A DNA stretch of 7,911 nucleotides, from contig JAJECR010000189.1 in assembly GCA_022821935.1 (NCBI GenBank), forward strand, positions 1 through 7,911. The letters run 5' to 3'. Under the pieces are notes generated by a model. It saw nothing but the letters and a program-made list of their open reading frames with translations, was not told where the DNA came from and did no database searches. The DNA comes from Candidatus Latescibacterota bacterium (GTDB lineage Bacteria > JAAXHH01). The position numbers and the translations under genes are program-made. How positions within the stretch are numbered: the first letter of the stretch is position 1; each line of letters begins with the position of its first letter. Below, piece by piece: positions 1 through 7,911 of the stretch.

Positions 1-1325
1 TGATCGGCCTGGGCTGGGGCATACTCTACGTCGTCGTGCCGACCGTGTCGGGCGTGGTGCTGACTAAGGGCGTGGAGGTCTTCCCCATTCCCTTCGCGGA
101 CTTCACTCCGCGGGTCCGGGACGTGCTGCCGGCTTCACCCATCGGCATCGGCACGGACCTGGCCACGCTCCTGGTCGGATTCGTCCTGCCGTTCTGGATC
201 GTGGTCGGCACCTTCATCAGTTCCTTCGTGGTCACCTTCATCGCCAATCCGGTCCTCTACCACTTCGGCCTGCTGCACAGTTGGGCGCCGGGAATGAGCA
301 CCATTCCCACTTCCATCAACAACACCATCGATTTCTGGTTGAGTTTCTCCTCCATCGGCGCCTCGCTGGTCATCGGCCTGATCGGCCTGGTGGCCTTCGT
401 TCGTGCGTTGAGGCGAGACCCCGCCGGAACTTCCGGAGACCAGGGACCCCGCAGTCCGCCGCCTGACCGGGGCGATTTCAGGCTGCCCATCCCGATTGCG
501 CTCTGGGCGGTTTCAACCGTGTGCTTCATACTCCTGGTCTACTACCTGGAACCGACGTTTCCGATCTGGATCTCCGTGGTCTTCGGGTTTCTGTGGACGC
601 CCTTCTTCTCCTACATCGGCGCACGCATGATCGGCCTCACGGGATCGCCCTACGGATCATCCTTTCCCTACGCGAGGGAGGGGTCATTCTACCTTTCGGG
701 ATACAAGGGGGTGGCGATCTGGTTCGCCCCGGTTCCCCTTTTCGATCACAGCGGCGTCGTGGCGACCTTCCGGCAATTGGAACTCACCCGAACGCGATTC
801 CCAAGCCTGGTCAAACTGTATATATTGAGCCTGTTGCTGCTCATCGTCTTCAGTTTCCTGTTCTACGCACTGATCTGGAAGCTCGCGCCCATTCCGTCGG
901 CGGCCTATCCCTTCGTCGAAAAGATGTGGCCGCTGCAGGCGACCATGGAAACGATCTGGATCAAGTCGACCCTGCCGGGCGGTTCGGACGTAATCGGGCA
1001 ACTGATAAAGTGGGAGTACATCGGCGCCGGCATGGGATTCACGGTGGCTCTTTACGGGGTACTGAGCCTGTTGAAGGCGCCGCCGCTGCTGTTCTACGGC
1101 CTGGTTGCCGGGCTGGGCACGGGCGCCTGGATACACTACACGCTGCCCACGTTCATCGGCGCCATGCTGGGGAGGTTCTATTTCGGACGGCGCTACGGAG
1201 AAAAACGGTGGCGCGCCTACGCGCCCGTCATCCTGGCCGGATACGGGTGCGGCCTGGGACTGATCGGCATGGCGGCCGTGTCGCTGGTGCTGATCGCCAA
1301 GTCCACGTCCCAGATCCTGTTCTGA
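1..1325 (+). CDS. OPT-like multi-pass membrane transporter, C-terminal part (5' end outside window)
   Basis: This is a partial gene: the reading frame is open from base 3, so the GTG at 36 is just an internal valine and the true start lies upstream. About 440 residues are visible. Counting from the GTG at 36, strongly hydrophobic segments lie near residues 42-75, 99-122, 151-171, 177-200, 259-282, 328-348, 350-372 and 395-422, so it is an integral inner-membrane protein. A polar Pro/Arg-rich loop (about 124-149) separates two membrane groups. The C-terminus has a short basic stretch (GRFYFGRRYGEKRWRAYAP, 379-397) before the last helix. The overall look resembles OPT-superfamily proteins (oligopeptide transporter-like, including DUF6785/DUF6784-type proteins of uncultured bacteria). 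That match is from memory of the style, not a search. The substrate is unknown; the dehydrogenases downstream hint at an organic acid or peptide-derived compound. It could instead be an unrelated polytopic membrane protein. Confidence 0.6.
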   Translation, partial: IGLGWGILYVVVPTVSGVVLTKGVEVFPIPFADFTPRVRDVLPASPIGIGTDLATLLVGFVLPFWIVVGTFISSFVVTFIANPVLYHFGLLHSWAPGMSTIPTSINNTIDFWLSFSSIGASLVIGLIGLVAFVRALRRDPAGTSGDQGPRSPPPDRGDFRLPIPIALWAVSTVCFILLVYYLEPTFPIWISVVFGFLWTPFFSYIGARMIGLTGSPYGSSFPYAREGSFYLSGYKGVAIWFAPVPLFDHSGVVATFRQLELTRTRFPSLVKLYILSLLLLIVFSFLFYALIWKLAPIPSAAYPFVEKMWPLQATMETIWIKSTLPGGSDVIGQLIKWEYIGAGMGFTVALYGVLSLLKAPPLLFYGLVAGLGTGAWIHYTLPTFIGAMLGRFYFGRRYGEKRWRAYAPVILAGYGCGLGLIGMAAVSLVLIAKSTSQILF

Positions 1326-1352
1326 TCACTGTTAACCCGGAACTCATCTCTC

Positions 1353-2387
1353 ATGCCCAATGAATTCCACGTAGCCCTGGTCGCCGACCTGCTGGGTTCC
1401 GACGGCGAGGTCGTTTTCAAGGACTTCGGGATAAACCAGCTGGACGAGGCAGGGGTTTCCCACGCGTTCCTGGCCGAGGACCGGAGTCCCGTCACCCCGG
1501 ACCAGCTCGCAGACTTCGACGTGGTCATATCCATGGGACAGGCCTATACGCGGGACAGCCTCACGGGTATCGACCGCCTGGCGCTCATCGCCCGGACAGG
1601 GGTGGGCTACGACATGATCGATCTGGAAGCCGCCACGGAGGCGGACGTCATGGTGACCATCACCCCGGAAGCCACGCGCAGGCCCGTGGCCAGCGCCACG
1701 CTTGCCCTGATGCTCGGTCTTTGCCACCGGGTGACGATCAAGGACGCCATCGTAAGGAAACACTCGTGGGACACCCGCTTCGATCACATGGGATGCGAGA
1801 TCAGGGGCCGCGAGGTGGGTTTGATCGGCATGGGCATGATCGGCCGCGAGGTGGTGCGTCTGCTTGCGCCCTTCGAGCCGTCCGGGATCCTCGTCACCGA
1901 TCCGGCCGTGTCCACGGAGGAGGCCGCGCGGCTTGGGGTTACGCTGGTGAACCTGGAGACCCTGTTGAATCGCAGCACGTTCGTCTCCATACACTGCCCG
2001 CTGAACGAACACACCCGCTACCTGGTCGGTTCGCGGGAATTGCGCATGATGAGGAGTGACGCCTTTCTGATCAACACGGCCCGCGGGGCCATCGTCGACC
2101 AGAGCGCACTGGAGCAGGCGTTGCAGGAAGGCTGGATCGCAGGCGCGGCCATTGACGTCTTCGAGCAGGAACCGCCTGACGCCGACGACCCACTGCTGTC
2201 CCTGCCGAACGTCATCCTGGCGCCTCACGCTTCGTGCTGGACCCACGAATTGTTCCGCGATATCGGCCATGACTGCATGAAGGCGGCCCTGGCCGTTTCA
2301 AGGGGGGAGGAGCCTCCCTACGTGGTCAACAGGGCGGTACTGGAGCGATCCGGACTGAGAAAGAAGCTGGAGAAGTTCAGCACCTGA
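1353..2387 (+). CDS. D-isomer-specific 2-hydroxyacid dehydrogenase (phosphoglycerate dehydrogenase-like)
   Basis: NAD-dependent oxidoreductase that interconverts a D-2-hydroxyacid and a 2-oxoacid in the cytoplasm. The 344-residue length is normal for the family. An N-terminal substrate-binding half carries TGVGYDMIDLEAAT (82-95). The Rossmann domain has the glycine motif GMGMIG (159-164), with Asp183 at the end of the second strand, which favours NAD over NADP. The catalytic triad is complete: Arg244 in NTARG, Glu273 in DVFEQEP and His292 in PHAS. The family usually has a conserved Glu after 'VA' in the hinge helix; here the segment reads RRPVASATLAL (109-119), which I associate with a divergent environmental subclade. 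The gene starts 27 bp after the transporter stop. No Shine-Dalgarno is visible before the ATG at 1353, so translation may depend on coupling. The substrate cannot be told from sequence; true 3-phosphoglycerate dehydrogenase is unlikely because there is no ACT-type C-terminal domain. Confidence 0.9.
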   Translation: MPNEFHVALVADLLGSDGEVVFKDFGINQLDEAGVSHAFLAEDRSPVTPDQLADFDVVISMGQAYTRDSLTGIDRLALIARTGVGYDMIDLEAATEADVMVTITPEATRRPVASATLALMLGLCHRVTIKDAIVRKHSWDTRFDHMGCEIRGREVGLIGMGMIGREVVRLLAPFEPSGILVTDPAVSTEEAARLGVTLVNLETLLNRSTFVSIHCPLNEHTRYLVGSRELRMMRSDAFLINTARGAIVDQSALEQALQEGWIAGAAIDVFEQEPPDADDPLLSLPNVILAPHASCWTHELFRDIGHDCMKAALAVSRGEEPPYVVNRAVLERSGLRKKLEKFST

Positions 2388-2487
2388 TTCGACCAGTATC
2401 GACCCGGTAGAAGTAGGACGCGGAACAAATGCAAACCACGGATCAGACGCAGGAATTGCGTATTTGTAAAACCCAGAAAGGGGACCA
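2388..2487 (+). other. 100-bp gap with nested short inverted repeats
   Basis: The gap between the two dehydrogenase genes holds no ORF and no obvious terminator. It contains a perfect 5-bp inverted repeat, ACGCA at 2447-2451 and TGCGT at 2457-2461 around a GGAAT loop. A competing longer pairing joins ACAAATGCA (2425-2433) with TGC-ATTTGT (2457-2467) through a two-base bulge. Both arms end about 10 bases before the ribosome binding site of the next gene. They may be chance, an operator, or a weak translational control element. I see no convincing -35/-10 pair here, so I treat the gene downstream as probably in the same transcript. Confidence 0.3.
2477..2484 (+). promoter_or_regulatory. Ribosome binding site of the Ldh2-family gene
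   Basis: The purine run AAAGGGGA lies 3 bases before ATG 2488 at its 3' edge, with its AGGGG core about 5 bases away. It supports this ATG as the start; the encoded protein then begins with the helix expected at the N-terminus of the Ldh2 family. Confidence 0.6.
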
Positions 2488-3546
2488 ATGCCTTTAATAT
2501 CTCCCGAGAAACTGCATCAGATCGGCCGCGAGTTGCTGGAGGCGGCAGGCTGCACGGCAGAGGATGCCCGCAGCGTGGTGGATCACCTCGTCGATTCGAA
2601 TCTTTTCGGCCATGATTCCCACGGCGCCATCCGGCTCCCGGAATACATCAAGGCCATCATGGACGAAGGCCGGTTCAAGGCCCGGGCCGACGTGCGCATC
2701 GTCCGGGACAGTCCCTGTACTGCCGTGGTCGACAACGGCGGCGCACTCGGCCAGGTGGGCGGGACCTTTGCCATGAAACTGGCCATGGAAAAGGCGCGTA
2801 CGCACGGCACGGCTACGGTTTCACTCCGGCGGACCAGCCACGTGGGACGTGTGGGCGCCTACCCGCTCATGGCGGCCCGGGAAGGGTTGATCGGGCTGGC
2901 CTTCGTCAACGCGGGGCGGTTCGGACGCCAGATTTCGCCCTTCGGCGGCATCGACGGACGCATCAGCACCAATCCCATCGCCTTTTCCGCCCCTCGTCGA
3001 AACGACGATCCCGTCCTGGTGGACCTGACGACGTCTGTCGTCGCGGAGGGCAAGGTACGCGTCGCCGCAAACAAGGGGGTGCGCGTCCCCGAGGGCTGGC
3101 TGATCGATCATGAAGGAAACCCCACCACGGATCCGACCGTGATCAAGGGACCGCCGCCCAACGGCGCCATCCTCCCCATGGGCGGTATCGTCGCCCACAA
3201 AGGGTACAGCCTGGGCCTGCTCGTGGAGATCCTCGGTGGTACGCTGAGTGGGCAGGGATGCGCGCAGGGTGAGCAGATCGTGGAGAGCAATGGGGTGCTT
3301 TTCACCGTCTACGACATTTCGTTCTTCACGGATCCGGACTGGTACTACGAAGAAGTCGAAGGCCTGATCCGCCACGTAAAGGCCAGCCGGACGGCGCCGG
3401 GATTCGACGAGATCCTCATGCCGGGCGAGCCGGAGTTCCGCCTGGCGGCGGAGCGGCGCCGGGACGGGATCAACATCGACGATACCACGTGGCAACAGAT
3501 CAGGGATGCGGGTATTCGCGTCGGTCTGAACCCTGAGAACTGGTAA
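2488..3546 (+). CDS. Ldh2-family (malate/L-lactate dehydrogenase type) oxidoreductase
   Basis: Cytoplasmic NAD(P)-dependent dehydrogenase of the Ldh2/malate-lactate dehydrogenase fold, which is distinct from the Rossmann-type LDH/MDH. Family members oxidise L-malate, L-lactate, (S)-ureidoglycolate, (R)-sulfolactate, or reduce cyclic imino acids. The length (352 residues) is typical. Diagnostic motifs are present in order: GHDSHGAIRLPEYI (41-54), SHVGRVGAY (117-125, containing the putative catalytic His118), STNPIAFSAP (160-169), VDLTTSVVAEGKV (178-190), and HKGYSLGLLVEILGG (237-251), a glycine-rich cofactor/substrate segment with the conserved Lys238. The N-terminal part is helical, as is usual for the family. 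The Shine-Dalgarno AAAGGGGA precedes ATG 2488. It closes the left block, just before a strong hairpin terminator. The substrate is unknown: the family call is firm, the L-lactate, malate or ureidoglycolate choice is not. Confidence 0.92.
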   Translation: MPLISPEKLHQIGRELLEAAGCTAEDARSVVDHLVDSNLFGHDSHGAIRLPEYIKAIMDEGRFKARADVRIVRDSPCTAVVDNGGALGQVGGTFAMKLAMEKARTHGTATVSLRRTSHVGRVGAYPLMAAREGLIGLAFVNAGRFGRQISPFGGIDGRISTNPIAFSAPRRNDDPVLVDLTTSVVAEGKVRVAANKGVRVPEGWLIDHEGNPTTDPTVIKGPPPNGAILPMGGIVAHKGYSLGLLVEILGGTLSGQGCAQGEQIVESNGVLFTVYDISFFTDPDWYYEEVEGLIRHVKASRTAPGFDEILMPGEPEFRLAAERRRDGINIDDTTWQQIRDAGIRVGLNPENW

Positions 3547-3549
3547 AGA

Positions 3550-3580
3550 AAAGGGACAGGCGTAACGCACCTGTCCCTTT
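3550..3580. terminator. Bidirectional rho-independent-type terminator between convergent genes
   Basis: A perfect 11-bp inverted repeat, AAAGGGACAGG (3550-3560) and CCTGTCCCTTT (3570-3580), encloses a 9-base loop and begins 4 bases after the stop codon of the Ldh2-family gene. On the plus strand the hairpin ends in CCCTTT followed by GTGG, a short U tract. On the minus strand it is followed by CCCTTTTCTTTA, a better U-rich tail, which suits termination of the minus-strand DUF2911 gene that stops at 3625. Its place between two converging genes fits a shared terminator. Confidence 0.85.
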
Positions 3581-3624
3581 GTGGATTACATCGCGCGATT
3601 GCCGGGCGCGATCGCCGCGGTGAG

Positions 3625-4182
3625 CTACTTGACCGAGAAACCGACAATCAGGCGGTGGGTACCCCACCCAAGTCCCAAGGCACCCTGGCCTTCCATGTCC
3701 ATGAGTCTCACGGTGAGCCGTTCGACCATCTCGTCTTCCACGCTGTACGTCAGCGGTACTTCCAGCACGTCGTTCTCCCGCTTCGCGCCGGGCGCGCCCC
3801 AGATTCCCACTTCGCTATTTAATATCAGCGACCAGGAATCGCCTTCCACGTGCTTGATCCAGGCGCTGTAGGAACCCTTGGCAAGCGACTTGTCGCCGAA
3901 CATGAGATCGGCATCCGTCGTGAAGGTCGTGGATTTGTTGCTGCCGAAGCGCCAGACGAATCCCGCGGGCGCCATGGCCAGCATGTCTCTTCCCTTCATC
4001 TCGGGACGGCCGTATTCGACGGAGACCTTGACGCCGGACAGCGTGACTTCAGCCATGCCCCGGCCGGGGTCCATTTCGCCTCCGCCTGAAGGCATGGTCG
4101 TCTGGGCGGCGGCGGTGCCGCCCATGGCCACGAAAGCCATGGATAGGGCGAGCACGCTGACTAAACAGGTAATGCGAAGCAT
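3625..4182 (-). CDS. Secreted DUF2911-domain protein
   Basis: A 185-residue protein with a clear Sec signal peptide: Arg3, then a hydrophobic core (about 7-20), then TAAAQ with probable cleavage after Ala26. A short Gly/Pro-rich linker (30-43) leads into a DUF2911-like domain (about 44-183). The domain shows the usual landmarks VSVEYGRPEMKGR (53-65), VWRFGSNKSTTFTTD (76-90) with its W-x-x-G-x-N-x-x-T pattern, LAKGSYSAWI (100-109), and a closing beta strand. The molecular function of the family is not established; members are usually exported and common in Bacteroidota and related phyla. There is no lipobox, so a periplasmic or outer location is inferred. The start is secured by a strong Shine-Dalgarno, AAGGAGGG (4195 down to 4188), 5 bases before the ATG. 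The gene stands alone, convergent with the dehydrogenase block and divergent from the hut block. Confidence 0.88.
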   Translation of the reverse strand: MLRITCLVSVLALSMAFVAMGGTAAAQTTMPSGGGEMDPGRGMAEVTLSGVKVSVEYGRPEMKGRDMLAMAPAGFVWRFGSNKSTTFTTDADLMFGDKSLAKGSYSAWIKHVEGDSWSLILNSEVGIWGAPGAKRENDVLEVPLTYSVEDEMVERLTVRLMDMEGQGALGLGWGTHRLIVGFSVK

Positions 4183-4507
4183 AGAAACCCTCCTTAAAAC
4201 GGTTCTTGTTCTGTCATGCCGGTGAATTGGCTAAGCACTGAGAAAATGCCGTAAATACGTACTCGTGTCAACGCATTTACATCGATCTGGCGATCCGTGG
4301 AGTCCGGTGTGGAGACCAGGCGGACCAAGCGATCCGACTGCCGGGTCCGGCCCTGGGAAACGGGAACTCCTGGTGTATTTCCCTTGATTTCTGGCCCCCC
4401 CATATCGATTTTAGCCTGCGAGACAGGACGATTAAACGACCCTTCCTCTTGCGACGGTTCTTTATACGTCGAACAACTGCCTTTCCTTCAAATTAAGGAG
4501 TTTCAGG
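4183..4507. other. 325-bp divergent intergenic region, expected promoter zone
   Basis: This gap between divergently transcribed genes is visibly less GC-rich at its two ends than the genes around it, as expected for a promoter region. It contains the ribosome binding sites of both flanking genes (4188-4195 minus, 4495-4500 plus), a possible minus-strand promoter (4243-4271), and an imperfect direct repeat: GCGATCCG at 4290-4297 and 4330-4337, each followed within 14 bases by TCCGG (4303-4307 and 4346-4350). There is also a spaced inverted pair, GGGAAA (4355-4360) and TTTCCC (4378-4383). No riboswitch or RNA gene was recognised, and the small reading frames crossing it look like chance. Confidence 0.5.
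4243..4271 (-). promoter_or_regulatory. Candidate sigma-70-like promoter for the DUF2911 gene
   Basis: Reading the minus strand, a perfect -35 hexamer TTGACA (4271 to 4266) is followed after 17 bases by CATTTT (4248 to 4243). The spacing is ideal, but the -10 matches only half of the consensus. The predicted start of transcription would leave a leader of roughly 50-60 bases ahead of the DUF2911 start codon at 4182. The -35 could be chance in 325 bp of non-coding sequence. Confidence 0.3.
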
Positions 4508-5154
4508 ATGACCCGCGTGGACGATGCCATATTGACCGGTTTGGCCGGATTCGATTCAGCCACGGTCTACAACGCCGTGGAGAAAGTTCAGGGTGTTTCA
4601 AATGACGATTACACCGGACCTGAAATACAGTACCTGACGCCCGAATTCGGCGCTGTGATCGGGTATGCCGTAACCTCCGAGGTCACTCCGCTGGACGCCA
4701 CACCGGCCAACATGAGCTGGCCCGACTATTACGACGTGCTGAACGAGACGCCGGGTCCCATGATCGCGGTGATGAAGGATGTCGACACCCGTCCGAAGCG
4801 GGCCGCCCTTTTCGGCGACGGCATGGCGCATATCCACAGGAAGCTTGGCGTAGTGGGCGCGGTGGTCGAAGGCTGCGTCCGCGATCTCGAGGGTATCCGG
4901 GCGGCGGGGCTGCCCATATGGGGTCTCGGCACGGTCTCCGGACACGGTCCCTTCAACGTGCGGGCCGTCGGCCGGCCCCTCGTCGCCGGCCAGTTGCTGG
5001 TTCAGACTGGCGACCTGTTGCTCGCGGACGTCGACGGCGTGGTGAAGATCCCCCTCGACATAGCGGAAGACACGCTAAAGAAGGCGGGTGAGATCAGGAC
5101 CTGGGAGCGTTCCCATTTCGACATGATAAACAGTCCCGAATTCACCTACGAAAA

Positions 5155-5182
<28 letters not shown>
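4508..5182 (+). CDS. RraA-family protein (HMG/CHA aldolase-like)
   Basis: A 224-residue protein of the RraA / 4-hydroxy-4-methyl-2-oxoglutarate (HMG) aldolase fold. Enzymatic members are class II, metal-dependent pyruvate aldolases or oxaloacetate decarboxylases; E. coli RraA itself regulates RNase E. The core signature is FGDGMAHIH (102-110) then VVGAVVEGCVRD (115-126), ending in the Arg125-Asp126 pair. In characterised HMG/CHA aldolases this pair binds pyruvate and positions the metal. GHGPFNVRAVGRP (145-157) and LLADVDGVVKIP (171-182) complete the fold. Retention of the R-D pair favours an enzyme, but RNase E regulators also carry the fold. The start is supported by AAGGAG at 4495-4500, 7 bases before the ATG. 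It is first in a run with hutU and hutH, overlapping or nearly touching hutU. No step of histidine degradation needs such an aldolase, so its substrate is open. Confidence 0.85.
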
Positions 5183-6840
<1,658 letters not shown>

Positions 6841-6849
6841 TAACCAGGC

Positions 6850-6857
6850 AGGGGGTG
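6850..6857 (+). promoter_or_regulatory. Ribosome binding site of hutH
   Basis: AGGGGGTG, one base from the ideal AGGAGGTG, ends 6 bases before ATG 6864. It fixes this ATG as the hutH start and shows that hutH has its own initiation signal inside the 23-bp hutU-hutH gap. The ATG itself sits in a short inverted repeat, GGCAT (6861-6865) and ATGCC (6871-6875), too weak to call as a control element on its own. Confidence 0.65.
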
Positions 6858-6863
6858 GCAGGC

Positions 6864-7911
6864 ATGGCACATGCCCAGGACGCATTGGCCCTGACAGGTT
6901 ACGATCTCGACATCGGCGACGTGGTCGCCGTAGCACGCGGCCGGCCCGTGGCCATACACCCCGATGCCCTCCCCGGGATGAATCGTTCCCGGGAAGTGGT
7001 GGACCGGCTGGTCTCCGAAGGCCGGATCGCCTACGGGATCACCACCGGATTCGGCCGGTTCAAGGACAAGCTGATCTCCGCTAGCCAGGTCGCCGAATTG
7101 CAGACGAACCTGATTCGGAGTCACGCGGCCGGCGCCGGTCCCGAACTGGACGAGCAGACCGTGCGCGCCATGCTGGTCACCCGGGCGAATACGCTCGCCA
7201 TGGGCTACTCGGGCATCCGGCCGGAAGTCGTGCAGTTGATGGTGGATATGCTCAACGAGGGTGTCCATCCCTGCATACCCGGCCGGGGCTCCCTCGGCGC
7301 GAGCGGCGACCTGGCGACCCTGGCGCACATGTCCCTGGTGCTCATCGGGGAAGGCGAGGCGATGTACCGGTCCCGGCGGCTCGACGGTGCGTCCGCGCTG
7401 CGGGAAGCGGGGCTTCATCCGGTCAGCCTGAAGGCCAAGGAGGGACTGGCCCTCACCAACGGCACGACCCTTATGGCCGGACTCGGCGCCTTGCTGGTCC
7501 ACCGGGCAACCGTTCTCGCGCTTACGGCGGATATCGCGGCCGCCATGACTTTGGAAGCGCTGCTCGGTACCGACCGCGCGTACGACGCCCGCGTACACGC
7601 CATCCGCCCCCATCCCAGGCAGATCGCCTGCGCGGCGTTCCTGCGGGACATACTCCACGGCAGCCGGTTACTGCGTTCCGACGATCCCGGCAACGTACAG
7701 GATCCCTACACGCTGCGCTGCGTACCCCAGGTACACGGCGCGGTCCGGGACACGATCGACTACGCCCGCTGGATGATCAACATCGAACTGAACGCCGCGA
7801 ACGATAATCCCCTGGTCTTCGCCGGGGATGATCCAGGCGACACGGAGATCATCAGCGCGGGCAATTTCCACGGCGAACCCATCGCCGTGGCGATGGACAG
7901 CATGAAGCTGT
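6864..7911 (+). CDS. hutH: Histidine ammonia-lyase, N-terminal part (3' end outside window)
   Basis: First enzyme of histidine degradation (EC 4.3.1.3): non-oxidative removal of ammonia from L-histidine to give urocanate, the substrate of the adjacent hutU. The frame is open to the window end, giving 349 codons of a protein that is normally about 500-515 residues; roughly the last third is missing. The MIO prosthetic group forms from Ala146-Ser147-Gly148 in GSLGASGDL (142-150). Other active-site signatures are AYGITTGFGRF (56-66) with catalytic Tyr58, LIRSHAAG (83-90) with the Ser-His pair expected of histidine rather than phenylalanine lyases, LTNGTT (197-202) with Asn200, QDPYTLRCVPQVHG (279-292) with Tyr282 and Arg285, and NDNPLVF (313-319). 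It begins 23 bp after the hutU stop with its own good ribosome binding site, so both are likely one transcript. A tyrosine or phenylalanine lyase is less likely given the Ser-His pair and the hutU neighbour. Confidence 0.95.
   Translation, partial: MAHAQDALALTGYDLDIGDVVAVARGRPVAIHPDALPGMNRSREVVDRLVSEGRIAYGITTGFGRFKDKLISASQVAELQTNLIRSHAAGAGPELDEQTVRAMLVTRANTLAMGYSGIRPEVVQLMVDMLNEGVHPCIPGRGSLGASGDLATLAHMSLVLIGEGEAMYRSRRLDGASALREAGLHPVSLKAKEGLALTNGTTLMAGLGALLVHRATVLALTADIAAAMTLEALLGTDRAYDARVHAIRPHPRQIACAAFLRDILHGSRLLRSDDPGNVQDPYTLRCVPQVHGAVRDTIDYARWMINIELNAANDNPLVFAGDDPGDTEIISAGNFHGEPIAVAMDSMKL

Noticed and set aside
36..38. GTG at 36 as a real start of the transporter
   Set aside because: The frame continues upstream to the window edge with hydrophobic residues typical of a membrane segment, so the gene is cut by the window rather than starting here.
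521..1363. A 280-codon open frame inside the transporter gene, plus strand, other frame
   Set aside because: The product is Arg/His/Gly-rich with no family resemblance, while the overlapping frame encodes clean membrane helices. Long alternative frames are expected in GC-rich DNA.
1344..2270. A 308-codon minus-strand open frame antisense to the D-hydroxyacid dehydrogenase
   Set aside because: The plus strand encodes a complete dehydrogenase with its catalytic triad; the antisense product matches nothing I know.
4194..4403. A 69-codon minus-strand frame in the divergent gap, ending at the DUF2911 ribosome binding site
   Set aside because: Its position could suggest a leader peptide, but it has no ribosome binding site, no signal or membrane segment and no recognisable motif, and it would cover the likely promoter.
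4415..4427. Small hairpin CCTG-CGAGA-CAGG upstream of the RraA-like gene
   Set aside because: A 4-bp stem is expected by chance and has no U tract or promoter context.
4297..4605. A 102-codon plus-strand frame running from the gap into the RraA-like gene
   Set aside because: It overlaps the well-supported RraA-like start in another frame and has no ribosome binding site or family match.

Overview
The window is a GC-rich, gene-dense stretch of bacterial chromosome. It looks like ordinary metabolic sequence: I see no insertion sequence, phage gene, CRISPR array, tRNA or rRNA. Gene content (an OPT-like transporter, Ldh2-type and D-isomer-type dehydrogenases, a DUF2911 secreted protein, an RraA-fold protein) suggests an uncultured, probably environmental or marine heterotroph of the Latescibacterota/Poribacteria/Gemmatimonadota kind. 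That placement is inferred from gene style only; no marker gene is present.

Left block (1-3546, plus strand): the 3' part of a multi-pass membrane transporter resembling the OPT superfamily, its start lying before the window; then, 27 bp later, a D-isomer-specific 2-hydroxyacid dehydrogenase; then, after a 100-bp gap, an Ldh2/malate-L-lactate dehydrogenase family oxidoreductase. Together they look like an uptake-and-oxidation module for a hydroxyacid-type substrate I cannot name. The block ends at a strong hairpin (3550-3580) that can terminate transcription in both directions.

Middle: one convergent gene on the minus strand (3625-4182) encodes a secreted DUF2911-domain protein. It is divergent from the next block, and the 325-bp gap between them (4183-4507) should hold both promoters.

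Right block (4508-7911, plus strand): an RraA-family (HMG/CHA aldolase-like) protein, urocanate hydratase (hutU), and histidine ammonia-lyase (hutH, cut by the window end and covering about two thirds of the protein). hutU overlaps or almost abuts the rraA-like gene, and hutH follows 23 bp after hutU, so the three are probably one operon. HutH deaminates histidine to urocanate and HutU hydrates urocanate to imidazolonepropionate. The later steps (hutI, and hutG or hutF) are not in view. The RraA-like gene has no place in the textbook Hut pathway.

I found no convincing new system. The points most worth a second look are a Gly-to-Glu change in the NAD-binding loop of HutU, the RraA-like gene leading a hut operon, and the side-by-side D-type and L-type hydroxyacid dehydrogenases behind a transporter.
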